Source: Salinicoccus sediminis
Lineage (GTDB): Bacteria > Bacillota > Bacilli > Staphylococcales > Salinicoccaceae
Direction: 5' to 3'
Assembly (NCBI RefSeq): GCF_000986795.1
Contig: NZ_LAYZ01000001.1
Coordinates: forward strand, 124,001 to 188,000
Length of the DNA: 64,000 nucleotides
Part shown: piece after piece, positions 24,264 through 36,619 of the stretch
Numbering within the stretch: position 1 is the stretch's first letter
Layout of the letters: each line of letters opens with the position of its first letter
Position numbers and translations under genes: made by a program
The notes under the pieces: model-generated
What the model saw: the letters and a program-made list of their open reading frames with translations, nothing else
Database searches by the model: none
What the model was told of the DNA's origin: nothing

Positions 24264-24782
24264 ATGAAGGCGATCATCATCTTCCTGTTCTCGCTCCTGT
24301 TCATGTACCTCGATTTTTTATTCGCGGGATTCAGCCCTGTAATGTTCAGCGGCCTCGAAGTCTATTTTGTGCCCCGGCTGCTTCTGATGTACGTGCTGCT
24401 GATCTCGATCTATGTGAGTCCGTCGATGAGTGCATTCATCGGTATCGTCACCGGTCTGATGCTCGATGTGTACATCGGTTCCGTCTACGGGGTCCACGCA
24501 TTCGGCATGGTGGCGTTCGTTGCCTTCATGCATACGGCATTCCGTGTGTTCTATAAGGATTTCGTTGCGATGGCCTTCGTCATCCTGCTGCTCACCTTCC
24601 TGTATGAAACGTACATCTATTTCATCTACAGGGTGCTCGATCTCGTCTACATGCCGATTTTCGATTATCTGGCGCTGAGGGCGGCGCCGAGCCTGCTGCT
24701 CAATGCCCTACTGTTCTTCTTTGTCTTTGTGACGGCGCTCAAGACATCGAAAGTCAGGAATAACCTGCAATCCAGACATTGA
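24264..24782 (+). CDS. mreD: Rod shape-determining protein MreD
   Basis: A 172-residue polytopic membrane protein (about five spans) directly after mreC. The pattern VPRLLLMYVLLISIYVSPSMSAFIGIVTGLMLDVYIGSVYGVHAFG, with its GxxxGLxxD motif, is typical of MreD. Its stop overlaps the -35 box of the rplU promoter, which shows how tightly the two units are packed. Confidence 0.92.
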   Translation: MKAIIIFLFSLLFMYLDFLFAGFSPVMFSGLEVYFVPRLLLMYVLLISIYVSPSMSAFIGIVTGLMLDVYIGSVYGVHAFGMVAFVAFMHTAFRVFYKDFVAMAFVILLLTFLYETYIYFIYRVLDLVYMPIFDYLALRAAPSLLLNALLFFFVFVTALKTSKVRNNLQSRH

Positions 24783-24807
24783 CAGGCATTGGGGCAGTTG
24801 GTATAAT
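24779..24807 (+). promoter_or_regulatory. Consensus sigma-A promoter of the rplU operon
   Basis: TTGACA (24779-24784), exactly 17 bases, TATAAT (24802-24807): a perfect consensus promoter, expected for a ribosomal protein operon. The -35 covers the last codons of mreD. Confidence 0.93.
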
Positions 24808-24900
24808 GCAGTAGTTGGTGAATCTGTAGACATCAACCGCACAATTACGGGTTAAAGTGACATCTGTCCACCTGTAGATGGCGTGTCTTATTAAATCAGG
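24808..24900 (+). promoter_or_regulatory. L21 ribosomal-protein leader
   Basis: The leader contains GGTGAATCTGTAGACATCAACCGCAC, then GGGTTAAAGTGACATCTGTCC, matching the L21 leader found upstream of rplU in Firmicutes. It is thought to bind L21 for feedback control. The GTTGGTGA/ATCAAC and GACATCTGTCC/GTAGATGG pairings form its hairpins. Confidence 0.85.
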
Positions 24901-24910
24901 AGGTGTAAGT

Positions 24911-25219
24911 ATGTTTGCAATCATCGAAACTGGTGGTAAACAGCTGAAAGTTGAAGAAGGCCAAACAATCTACGTTGAAAAATTGAACGCAGAGGCAGGC
25001 GATTCATTCACTTTCGACAGAGTACTGTTTGTCGGCGGCGATTCCGTTAAAGTGGGTGTCCCGACTGTAGAAGGTGCGACTGTTTCCGCTAAAGTTGAAA
25101 AACATGGCCGTGGCAGGAAGATCAATGTTGTCAAGTTCAAGCGCAGGAAGAACTATTCCCGCAAGCAGGGACATCGCCAGCCATACACGAAGCTCACAAT
25201 CGGAAAGATTGAAGCTTAA
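24911..25219 (+). CDS. rplU: 50S ribosomal protein L21
   Basis: A 102-residue L21: [18 protein letters not shown] at the N-terminus, then [28 protein letters not shown], the strongly basic rRNA-binding part, and LTIGKIEA at the end. ATG 24911 follows AGGAGGTG; an in-frame ATG 33 bases upstream lies in the leader and is rejected. Its stop codon overlaps the ATG of prp (TAATG). Confidence 0.97.
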   Translation: MFAIIETGGKQLKVEEGQTIYVEKLNAEAGDSFTFDRVLFVGGDSVKVGVPTVEGATVSAKVEKHGRGRKINVVKFKRRKNYSRKQGHRQPYTKLTIGKIEA

Positions 25220-25539
25220 TGATCAATGTATCCATAAATATCAACGACGAAGGCCAGGTTGAATCCTTCGACATGTCGGGTCATGCCATGTTCGATGAAC
25301 ACGGCAGGGACATCGTCTGTGCAGGCGCTTCGGCAGTTGTGTTTGGATCTGTCAATGCAATCATCAATATGACTGATGCCGACCCTTCCATCCAGGTGGA
25401 TGAGGATACAGGCTATTTCAGTTTCACGGCGCCTGATGTGCCGGATGAGAAAATGCAGGTTCTTCTGGAAGGCATGATCATATCATTGAAGACGATTGAA
25501 GAAGAATACGGTGAACATATCAGACTTGTATATAAGTGA
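25219..25539 (+). CDS. prp: Ribosomal-processing cysteine protease Prp
   Basis: A 106-residue YsxB/Prp protein. Prp removes the N-terminal extension of ribosomal protein L27 and is essential in S. aureus. The catalytic dyad is visible: His in [19 protein letters not shown] (His22) and Cys in the same segment (Cys34). It sits between its substrate gene rpmA and rplU, the standard order, and overlaps the rplU stop by one base. Confidence 0.95.
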   Translation: MINVSININDEGQVESFDMSGHAMFDEHGRDIVCAGASAVVFGSVNAIINMTDADPSIQVDEDTGYFSFTAPDVPDEKMQVLLEGMIISLKTIEEEYGEHIRLVYK

Positions 25540-25549
25540 GGTGAAAGCA

Positions 25550-25834
25550 ATGCTTAAACTCAATCTTCAGTTTTTCGCATCCAAAAAGGGTGTTGGTTCC
25601 ACAAGGAACGGACGTGATTCAGTATCCAAGCGCCTCGGCGTCAAAAGGCAGGACGGCCAGTTCGTAACAGGCGGTTCAATCCTATTCCGTCAGCGCGGTA
25701 CTAAAATCCACCCGGGTGAAAACGTAGGACGCGGCGGCGATGATACATTATTCGCCAAAATCGACGGTGTTGTCAAATTCGAACGCATCGGCAGGGATAA
25801 AAAACGTGTTTCCGTCTACCAGGAAGCTAAATAA
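25550..25834 (+). CDS. rpmA: 50S ribosomal protein L27 precursor
   Basis: A 94-residue L27 beginning [20 protein letters not shown]. The extension LKLNLQFFA ahead of SKKG is the Prp cleavage sequence of Firmicutes; mature L27 reaches the peptidyl-transferase centre, so removal is needed for function. ATG 25550 has GAGGTG upstream. A terminator follows at once, ending the rplU-prp-rpmA unit. Confidence 0.97.
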   Translation: MLKLNLQFFASKKGVGSTRNGRDSVSKRLGVKRQDGQFVTGGSILFRQRGTKIHPGENVGRGGDDTLFAKIDGVVKFERIGRDKKRVSVYQEAK

Positions 25835-25844
25835 TTTATCTTAC

Positions 25845-25873
25845 GGGCATCAGCTTCTGCTGATGTCCTTTTT
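25845..25873 (+). terminator. Intrinsic terminator of the rplU-prp-rpmA operon
   Basis: GGGCATCAGC and GCTGATGTCC (one G-U) around TTCT, followed by five T. Confidence 0.88.
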
Positions 25874-25918
25874 CATTAAATCGGTAACAGGCATTATGAT
25901 ATAATACAGAGGAATTGA

Positions 25919-27208
<1,290 letters not shown>

Positions 27209-27218
27209 TGGTGATTTC

Positions 27219-27806
27219 ATGTATCAGTATATAAAAGGTGTGCTTAAGGAAGTGGCACCGCAGTATATAACACTCGAGTCGGGCGGCATCGGCTATCTGA
27301 TCCATGCGCCGAACCCGTTCAGGTTCGAATCATCGCTTGACAGCGAAGTGGTGATCTTCACCGATCTGATCGTGCGGGAGGACAGCCATACGCTGTACGG
27401 CTTCAGGGATATGGAAGAGAAGACACTCTTCCAGTCCCTCCTCAAAGTGACGGGGATCGGTCCGAAGAGCGCCATGGCAATACTTGCGGCTTCGACACCT
27501 GCAGGTGTCATCAATGCGATAGAAAATGAAGACCAGGCATATATGCAGAAGTTTCCCGGTGTCGGCAAAAAGACGGCAAGCCAGATCATACTGGATCTTA
27601 AGGGGAAACTGACACAGGGAGAAGCCTCAGTGGCAGAAGAGCAGCAAGACACGAATGCACATTACATCAGCGAGGCCCTTCTTGCGCTTGAAGCGCTCGG
27701 ATACTCCAAACGTGAAATTACACGTATTGAAAAACATCTTAAGACCATTGATATAAATTCGGTTGATGAAGCAGTGAAGAGCGGACTTAAATTTTTAGTA
27801 CAGTAA
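27219..27806 (+). CDS. ruvA: Holliday junction DNA helicase subunit RuvA
   Basis: A 195-residue tetrameric Holliday-junction binder that loads RuvB. The N-terminal OB fold (MYQYIKGVLKEVAPQYITLESGGIGYLI), two helix-hairpin-helix motifs (LLKVTGIGPKSAMAIL, FPGVGKKTASQIILDLKGKL), and the C-terminal RuvB-binding domain (EALLALEALGYSKREI) are all present. It lies 12 bases before ruvB. Confidence 0.96.
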   Translation: MYQYIKGVLKEVAPQYITLESGGIGYLIHAPNPFRFESSLDSEVVIFTDLIVREDSHTLYGFRDMEEKTLFQSLLKVTGIGPKSAMAILAASTPAGVINAIENEDQAYMQKFPGVGKKTASQIILDLKGKLTQGEASVAEEQQDTNAHYISEALLALEALGYSKREITRIEKHLKTIDINSVDEAVKSGLKFLVQ

Positions 27807-27818
27807 TGGGGTGCTTGT

Positions 27819-28838
27819 ATGGATGATCGTATTTTGGATGACGCCCAAATGAACGATGAGGAAAATGCAGAGATGTCACTGAGGCCTGAACTTCTGGACC
27901 AGTACATAGGGCAGGATACTTTGAAAGATAACCTCAAGATTTTCATCGAGGCGGCAAGGATAAGGGAAGAGGCGCTGGACCATGTCATACTTCATGGACC
28001 GCCGGGACTCGGCAAGACCACCTTGTCCAATATCATAGCGTCTGAGCTTGGTGTGAATATCCGGACGACGTCCGGTCCGGCGATAGAGCGTGCCGGGGAC
28101 CTGGCTGCAATACTATCCAGTCTTGATGCAGGCGATGTACTCTTCATCGATGAGATCCACCGTCTGCCCCGTGCCGTCGAGGAGGTCCTTTATTCTGCCA
28201 TGGAGGATTTCTTCCTGGACGTCGTCATCGGAAAAGGAGAAGAGGCGAGGAATATAAGGATCGATCTGCCGCCGTTTACACTTGTCGGAGCAACGACGCG
28301 TTTCGGCAGCCTGTCGGCGCCGCTCCGGGACCGTTTCGGGGTGCAGCTCAGGCTGGAGTACTACGATGTGGACAGTCTCATTACGATCGTCAACCGGACG
28401 GCGGAGATTTTCGAAGTGGCGATCGACCCGGACAGCGCACTGGAACTGGCAAAACGCTCGCGGGGGACGCCGCGTATCGCGAACCGCCTGCTCCGGCGTG
28501 TAAGGGACTTCTCCATAGTCAAACAGGAGGCTTCCATAACACTCGGGACGACACACCATGCACTCAAGGTGCTGGAAGTCGACGGGCTCGGGCTTGACCC
28601 GGTCGACCACCGTATCATGACGACGATCATTGAAACATACGGCGGCGGTCCGGTCGGCCTTGAGACCGTGGCGGTTTCGATCGGCGAAGAAGTGGTGACG
28701 CTGCTTGACGTCTACGAACCCTATCTGATCCAGCAGGGATTTCTGGAACGTACACCACGCGGGCGCAAAGCGACCGCAAAAAGCCTGGATTATTTTAAAT
28801 CGCACAGAGAGATAGATATTTTTAGAAATGAGGAATAG
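27819..28838 (+). CDS. ruvB: Holliday junction DNA helicase subunit RuvB
   Basis: A 339-residue AAA+ motor that drives branch migration with RuvA. Walker [10 protein letters not shown], Walker [11 protein letters not shown], sensor and arginine finger region ([20 protein letters not shown]), and a C-terminal winged helix ending [13 protein letters not shown]. Start ATG 27819 after GGGGTG. queA follows after three bases. Confidence 0.97.
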   Translation: MDDRILDDAQMNDEENAEMSLRPELLDQYIGQDTLKDNLKIFIEAARIREEALDHVILHGPPGLGKTTLSNIIASELGVNIRTTSGPAIERAGDLAAILSSLDAGDVLFIDEIHRLPRAVEEVLYSAMEDFFLDVVIGKGEEARNIRIDLPPFTLVGATTRFGSLSAPLRDRFGVQLRLEYYDVDSLITIVNRTAEIFEVAIDPDSALELAKRSRGTPRIANRLLRRVRDFSIVKQEASITLGTTHHALKVLEVDGLGLDPVDHRIMTTIIETYGGGPVGLETVAVSIGEEVVTLLDVYEPYLIQQGFLERTPRGRKATAKSLDYFKSHREIDIFRNEE

Positions 28839-28841
28839 GGT

Positions 28842-31021
<2,180 letters not shown>

Positions 31022-31042
31022 TCAAGAGGAGAGATTTAGCAG

Positions 31043-31306
31043 ATGGAATTTTTCATGGCCATCCTGCCGTTCCTGGTACTCATCCTGGTAATGTATTTCC
31101 TGATGATCCGTCCGGCACAGAAGAAACAGAAAGAAGTACAGAACATGCAGAACGATCTGCAAAAAGGCGACAAGATCATTACAATCGGCGGTATGCACGG
31201 TGAGGTTGAATCATTCGATCAGAAGCATATGTATGTCCGCACAGAAGACGCAGGCGGTGCAGTGCTCAAGTTTGACCGTGTGGCGCTCAAGGAAATTGTA
31301 AAATAA
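31043..31306 (+). CDS. yajC: Preprotein translocase subunit YajC
   Basis: An 87-residue protein with one N-terminal span (FFMAILPFLVLILVMYFLMIRPAQKKQKE) and a small hydrophilic domain (GDKIITIGGMHGEVESFD). YajC associates with SecDF at the membrane. It follows tgt by 21 bases and precedes secDF, the standard order. A terminator and a new promoter separate it from secDF. Confidence 0.94.
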   Translation: MEFFMAILPFLVLILVMYFLMIRPAQKKQKEVQNMQNDLQKGDKIITIGGMHGEVESFDQKHMYVRTEDAGGAVLKFDRVALKEIVK

Positions 31307-31314
31307 ATGCCGGG

Positions 31315-31342
31315 AGCTGACAGAATATTGTCAGCTTTTTTT
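31315..31342 (+). terminator. Intrinsic terminator between yajC and secDF
   Basis: AGCTGACA and TGTCAGCT around GAATAT, followed by seven T. Confidence 0.85.
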
Positions 31343-31344
31343 GG

Positions 31345-31373
31345 TTTCACTTTAAGTGTACAACAGGTATAAT
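31345..31373 (+). promoter_or_regulatory. Promoter of secDF
   Basis: TTTCAC (31345-31350), 17 bases, TATAAT (31368-31373). The predicted start, near 31380, leaves a short leader. Confidence 0.6.
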
Positions 31374-31410
31374 TGACACGTTGGTGAATCGTATGAACAG
31401 GGGTGTAACA

Positions 31411-33690
31411 TTGAAAACAAAATTTAGCAGAATAATAGCATCACTCATGATTGTCGTCATCCTTTTTGCGGTAATCGGTCTTACTTTGAAAGACGTCGTG
31501 AAAGATGTGAATCTCGGACTCGATCTGCAGGGCGGTTTCGAAGTCCTCTATGAGGTGAACCCGCTTGATGAAGGGGATGAGATTGATGAAACCGCAGTCA
31601 AGAGTACTGCCAGCACACTTGAATCGAGGGTGAACGTGCTGGGTGTCTCTGAACCCAACATCTCCGTAGAGGGTGACAACCGGATACGCGTACAGCTCGC
31701 AGGTGTCGATGATCAGCAGGAAGCACGGGAAATGCTGAGCACCCAGGCTGAACTTACCATCCGTGATGTCGATGATAACGTGCTGCTGTCCGGTGCGGAC
31801 CTGGTGCAGGGCGGGGCGAGCCAGAACTTTGATGAAACCGGCAATCCGATGGTTTCACTTGAACTTAAAGATCCGGATCAGTTCCGGCAGATAACGGAAG
31901 ATATTTCGCAAAAGCCGCAGGGTGAGAACCTGATGGTCATCTGGATGGACTTTGAGGAAGGCGAAGACAGTTTCGCCGAAGAGGCCCAGAAGGAAAATCC
32001 TAAATTCGTCTCTGCACCGAGTGTGTCCGGCCCGATCAATTCATCGGAAGTCATGATCTCGGGCGGATTTTCCGGTGAAGAGGGGCTGGAGCGGGCGCAG
32101 AACATCTCCGCCCTCCTGAATGCCGGCTCACTGCCGGTGGAACTGGAGGAAATATATTCAAACTCTGTCGGCGCCCAATTCGGTGAACAGGCACTGGATG
32201 AAACGGTGACGGCCGGACTGATCGGCGTGGCGCTTGTATTCATCTTCATGATCGCCTTCTACCGCCTGCCCGGCCTGGTGGCGGCTGTGACACTCGCTGT
32301 CTATATATATCTGACGATACTCGGATTCAATACGATCAGCGGCGTGCTTACACTGCCGGGTATTGCGGCACTGATCCTCGGGGTCGGCATGGCGGTCGAT
32401 GCGAACATCATCATGTATGAGCGGATCAAGGATGAACTGCGCATCGGACGCAATCTCAAGGCCGCCTATAAAAAGGCAAGCGCCCAGTCGCTCTGGACCA
32501 TCGTCGATGCCAATCTGACGACGCTGATCGCCGGGGTGGCGCTGTTCATCTTCGGTACGAGCAGTGTCAAAGGCTTTGCGACGATGCTCCTTCTGTCCAT
32601 ACTCATGAGTTTCTTCACAGCGGTCTTCCTGACAAGGATCCTGCTTTCGCTGCTTGTGAAATCAGGGTACTTCAACAGGAAACTCAGCTGGTTCGGCATC
32701 AGGGACAGAACTCGGCACGACATTAACGAAGGCAAGGAGATCGAAGACCTGTCCACGCCGTGGGACCGCTTCGACTTCATAAAACACTATAGGAAATTCT
32801 TTGCTGCAAGCATTGCAATGATCATTGCCGGTGCTGCTGTACTGGCCATCTTCAGGCTGAATCTCGGCATCGACTTTACGAGCGGTACGCGGGCGGATAT
32901 CACAACAGACGGTTCCGCCACAGTGGAGCAGGTGGAACAGGAGCTTGAAGAGATGGACATTCCGCCGACCAGCATAACGACTTCCGGCGAAGACAGCTTC
33001 ACTGCAAGGTATAATACCGACCTGTCGCAGGATCAGGTGACAGGTATGCAGGAAAGGTTCTCTGAACTTTACGGCGCCGATCCGATGATCAGCACCGTGA
33101 GTCCGGTCATCGGTCAGGAACTCGCACAGAATGCGATGTTTGCACTAGCCCTGGCGGCAGTCGGCATCATCCTCTATGCATCCATCCGGTTCGAATGGCG
33201 GATGGCGCTGCCAGCGGTGCTGGCATTGCTGCATGATGCATTCATCATGATTGCGGTGTTCTCGATATTCCGCCTTGAGGTGGATGTCACATTCATTGCG
33301 GCAGTGCTGACCATAGTCGGCTATTCGATCAATGATACAATCGTTACTTTCGACCGCATCCGGGAGAATCTGCGCAAAGTCAAAGTCATTGAGTCGGAGG
33401 ATGAAATCGACATGCTCATCAACCGTTCGATGAGACAGACATTGACCAGGTCCATAAATACGGTGCTCACGGTCATAATCGTCGTCGTGTTCCTTGTATT
33501 GTTCGGTAGCACAGCGATACTGAACTTCTCAATTGCGCTGCTAGTCGGACTCATCAGCGGTGTTTATTCGTCAATGTTCATAGCGATCCAGCTGTGGGGC
33601 ATTTTGAAAAAACGCCAGCTCCGTAAAAATGACGGCAGACTTGTGGTCTATGAAGAGAAGAAGAAAGATGAGGAAAAAATTCTGGTATAA
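31411..33690 (+). CDS. secDF: Protein translocase subunit SecDF (fused)
   Basis: A fusion of SecD and SecF that uses the proton gradient to help complete Sec export. The frame holds 12 spans: the SecD half (residues about 1-430) with DVNLGLDLQGGFEVLYE and the large P1 loop, and the SecF half with GIDFTSGTR and SINDTIVTFDRIRENLR. Start choice: TTG 31411 has AGGGGTG five bases upstream and gives the usual short basic N-terminus (MKTKFSRII); ATG 31393 and TTG 31381 are in frame, but 31381 would be at the transcript end. SecDF fusion is normal in Bacillales. Confidence 0.94.
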   Translation: MKTKFSRIIASLMIVVILFAVIGLTLKDVVKDVNLGLDLQGGFEVLYEVNPLDEGDEIDETAVKSTASTLESRVNVLGVSEPNISVEGDNRIRVQLAGVDDQQEAREMLSTQAELTIRDVDDNVLLSGADLVQGGASQNFDETGNPMVSLELKDPDQFRQITEDISQKPQGENLMVIWMDFEEGEDSFAEEAQKENPKFVSAPSVSGPINSSEVMISGGFSGEEGLERAQNISALLNAGSLPVELEEIYSNSVGAQFGEQALDETVTAGLIGVALVFIFMIAFYRLPGLVAAVTLAVYIYLTILGFNTISGVLTLPGIAALILGVGMAVDANIIMYERIKDELRIGRNLKAAYKKASAQSLWTIVDANLTTLIAGVALFIFGTSSVKGFATMLLLSILMSFFTAVFLTRILLSLLVKSGYFNRKLSWFGIRDRTRHDINEGKEIEDLSTPWDRFDFIKHYRKFFAASIAMIIAGAAVLAIFRLNLGIDFTSGTRADITTDGSATVEQVEQELEEMDIPPTSITTSGEDSFTARYNTDLSQDQVTGMQERFSELYGADPMISTVSPVIGQELAQNAMFALALAAVGIILYASIRFEWRMALPAVLALLHDAFIMIAVFSIFRLEVDVTFIAAVLTIVGYSINDTIVTFDRIRENLRKVKVIESEDEIDMLINRSMRQTLTRSINTVLTVIIVVVFLVLFGSTAILNFSIALLVGLISGVYSSMFIAIQLWGILKKRQLRKNDGRLVVYEEKKKDEEKILV

Positions 33691-33696
33691 ATACTG

Positions 33697-33720
33697 CGCC
33701 CGGGGAAACCCGGGCGTTTT
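33697..33720 (+). terminator. Intrinsic terminator after secDF
   Basis: CGCCCGGG and CCCGGGCG around GAAA, then TTTT. Confidence 0.85.
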
Positions 33721-33737
33721 CATAAGGTGGTAAAGTC

Positions 33738-35981
33738 ATGTATCAGTCAAAATATGAATGGAAAGTCCGCAAAAAGACGGCGGATATGGAAGAATCCGCC
33801 GTCCAGGATTTCAAACTGAACAAACTGGAACAGACGGTTTTGGAAAACAGGGGTTATACAAGTGCGGAAGACCTGGGCAGCATCTTCCATCCGGAAACAT
33901 ATGATCCCTCGCTGGTACGGGGGATGGGTGAGGCCAAAGTACGTGTGGAGAAAGCAATAACGGATGATGAAAGCATCCTGATCTACGGCGATTTCGACGC
34001 CGACGGCATAACGAGCACCGTGCTGCTGTCGAATGCACTCCGCCGCAGGACGGGGAACGTCGAATACATCATCCCGGACCGCATCACAGACGGCTACGGC
34101 CCGAACCGTGCCATTTTCGAAGAGGTCGTCGTCGGGCAGTTCGATCTCGTCATCACCGTCGATAATGGAATTTCCGGTAATGAGGAGATTGCATTCCTCG
34201 TGGAGCAGGGGGTGGATGTGATCGTTGTCGACCACCACTCCTTCGGCGAGAACATCCCGGATGTGACCATCATCCATCCCGATCATCCGGACGGCGCGTA
34301 TCCGTGCAGGGACCTTGCGGGTGTCGGAATCACCTACAAGCTTGTCCAGGCGCTCGGCCTTGACACGCCGGAAGATCTTGCGCTTGTTGCAATCGGCACG
34401 GTGGCCGATCTAGTGCCGATGATCGACGAAAACAAAAAGCTCGTCACAGACGGCCTCGGCATACTGAATGACAGACCGCCGCTCGGTGTGAAATCACTGC
34501 TCCGTGCGGCCGGACATGACGGGCTGGTCGATGAAGATACGATCGGGTTCACTCTCGCCCCCCGCCTGAACGCCACTGGCAGGCTTGGCGAGGCGTCCCT
34601 GGGTGTGGAACTGCTGATGGAGGAGGATCCGGATGCGGCCTATGAGCTGTCCATGGCGGTGGAACGGATGAACCAGGAGCGCAAGCAGATTGTGGAGGAG
34701 ATCCACACAGAAGCGGCAGGAATGGTGGATGGCACGAAGCAGATCAACATCGTCTGCCGGGACGGGTGGCACCCCGGCGTCATCGGCATCGTCGCTTCGA
34801 GGCTCGTCGATCAGTTCGGCAAGCCTGCCATCGTGTTCACACAGGACGGGGACATCTTCCGCGGGTCCGCACGCTCGATAGAAGGTGTCGACCTCCACAG
34901 TGTCCTGAAGGAGCATTCCCGGCATCATTCAAGCTACGGCGGACACTCCCAGGCACTCGGCATCGAAGTGGCGGCCGGTTCGATGGAATCTTTCAAAGAG
35001 GAACTGGAAACCTATTTTGAATCACTCGGCCTTGACCACCGTCCGGTCAGACACATCGACTACCAGTTGAAACCGGGCAATATGACAATGAAGGAATTCG
35101 AACGCTTTGAACGGCTGAAGCCTTTCGGCCAGGCTTTCAAATCACCAGTTTTCATGGTCAATAATGCGAAGATCGGCATGATCCGGCAGGTCGGCAAGGA
35201 CAAGACACACATCAAAATCACGATCCCTGAAATCGAACTTGATGTCATCGGCTTCAATTTCGGCCATCTCGCGCGCGAAGTGGGGAACGGCGATACAATC
35301 AGCCTCATCGGTACAGTGAACATCAATGAATTCAATCAGAAACGCACGCTTCAGATGGTGCTGATGGACGCCGCTGTCGACACGGTACAGCTCATGGACA
35401 TGAGGAGCAGGACAGATCAGCAGTTTGATATGATAACACAGGATGACTGCTTCCTGATCGGCGAAGGCAGGGAGAAGAAAGGACCGAACTATTACCATTA
35501 CGGCGAGCGGCTGCCGTTTGTCACCGGCAGTGTGGTGCTCCGTGACCTGCCCGACAGCCTGGACAACCTGACATACTCGCTGAATGACATACATGTTTCC
35601 AAGATGATACTGATTTTCCACAGCAACAGGGAGCTCTTCTTCAGTGGAATACCCGGAAGGGAAGACATAGCAAAACTTCAGGAAGTCATTCAGGGCGCGG
35701 AGGACGGTTCGATCGACCTTGCCAGACACGCACCGCCCCTGTCCAAAAAATTGGGCGTAACGATGACTTTTCTCAAAATGATGACAGATATCATGGAAGA
35801 TTTGAAGATAATCGAGCTGAAAAATGGTATAGTATATAAGGGAAATGCCGATATGGATTGGAACATCAATGAATCGGCACATTTCAGACTGCTGAACAGC
35901 CGCATGGAAGCTGAAACGCGTCTGAAGATGTCTTCGACAAATGAACTTAAACAGTATGTCAGAACATTAATATCGAATTGA
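33738..35981 (+). CDS. recJ: Single-stranded-DNA-specific exonuclease RecJ
   Basis: A 747-residue 5'-3' exonuclease for recombination and mismatch repair. DHH-family motifs are intact: YGDFDADGITST (motif I), VDNGISG, VVDHHSFGE (motif III), and the DHHA1 segment GWHPGVIGIVASRL with GGHSQALG. After the OB fold there is an extra C-terminal domain of about 200 residues, as in staphylococcal RecJ. AAGGTGG precedes the ATG. apt starts 12 bases downstream. Confidence 0.95.
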   Translation: MYQSKYEWKVRKKTADMEESAVQDFKLNKLEQTVLENRGYTSAEDLGSIFHPETYDPSLVRGMGEAKVRVEKAITDDESILIYGDFDADGITSTVLLSNALRRRTGNVEYIIPDRITDGYGPNRAIFEEVVVGQFDLVITVDNGISGNEEIAFLVEQGVDVIVVDHHSFGENIPDVTIIHPDHPDGAYPCRDLAGVGITYKLVQALGLDTPEDLALVAIGTVADLVPMIDENKKLVTDGLGILNDRPPLGVKSLLRAAGHDGLVDEDTIGFTLAPRLNATGRLGEASLGVELLMEEDPDAAYELSMAVERMNQERKQIVEEIHTEAAGMVDGTKQINIVCRDGWHPGVIGIVASRLVDQFGKPAIVFTQDGDIFRGSARSIEGVDLHSVLKEHSRHHSSYGGHSQALGIEVAAGSMESFKEELETYFESLGLDHRPVRHIDYQLKPGNMTMKEFERFERLKPFGQAFKSPVFMVNNAKIGMIRQVGKDKTHIKITIPEIELDVIGFNFGHLAREVGNGDTISLIGTVNINEFNQKRTLQMVLMDAAVDTVQLMDMRSRTDQQFDMITQDDCFLIGEGREKKGPNYYHYGERLPFVTGSVVLRDLPDSLDNLTYSLNDIHVSKMILIFHSNRELFFSGIPGREDIAKLQEVIQGAEDGSIDLARHAPPLSKKLGVTMTFLKMMTDIMEDLKIIELKNGIVYKGNADMDWNINESAHFRLLNSRMEAETRLKMSSTNELKQYVRTLISN

Positions 35982-35993
35982 GTGGGTGTTATA

Positions 35994-36512
35994 ATGGATT
36001 TGAAGAAATATGTATCAGAAGTTCCGGACTGGCCCAAAAAGGGCGTAAGCTTCAAGGATATCACGACGATCATGGACAACGGTGAAGCGTACGGCTATGC
36101 AACGGATCAGATTGTGGAATATGCCAGGGAGAAGGAAGTCGACATCGTCGTCGGTCCTGAAGCGAGAGGGTTCATCATCGGCTGCCCGGTTGCCTACAGC
36201 ATGGGAATCGGTTTTGCTCCGGTCAGAAAAGAGGGCAAGCTGCCGCGGGAAGTGATCCGCTACGAGTATGACCTGGAATACGGTTCGAATGTACTGACGA
36301 TGCACAGCGACGCGATCAAATCCGGCCAGAGAGTATTGATTACAGATGACCTCCTTGCCACAGGCGGTACGATCGAAGCCACCATCAAGCTGATCGAATC
36401 ACTCGGCGGTGTGGTGGCGGGAATCGCATTCCTGATCGAACTCAGATATCTGGAAGGCAGGAAACGCCTTGAAGGATATGATACAATTTCCTTATTAACC
36501 TATGACGAGTAG
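35994..36512 (+). CDS. apt: Adenine phosphoribosyltransferase
   Basis: A 172-residue enzyme that converts adenine plus PRPP to AMP. The PRPP-binding loop [14 protein letters not shown] is present, as are [18 protein letters not shown] and the KEGKLP motif in [15 protein letters not shown] 35994, with GAGTGGGTG upstream, is preferred over an in-frame GTG-type start at 35982. The recJ-apt-relA order is standard for the family; relA has its own promoter region after a terminator. Confidence 0.96.
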   Translation: MDLKKYVSEVPDWPKKGVSFKDITTIMDNGEAYGYATDQIVEYAREKEVDIVVGPEARGFIIGCPVAYSMGIGFAPVRKEGKLPREVIRYEYDLEYGSNVLTMHSDAIKSGQRVLITDDLLATGGTIEATIKLIESLGGVVAGIAFLIELRYLEGRKRLEGYDTISLLTYDE

Positions 36513-36516
36513 TATC

Positions 36517-36543
36517 AAAAGTCTGTGAAAGCAGGCTTTTTTT
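36517..36543 (+). terminator. Intrinsic terminator after apt
   Basis: AAAGTCTG and CAGGCTTT (one G-U) with a seven-T run. Confidence 0.75.
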
Positions 36544-36619
36544 GGTCATTTATTTATTTGAATCCTGTTTTATAGTATGATGATTCTAACTATTTCTTTC
36601 TGGAGAGGACGGTGAGGTC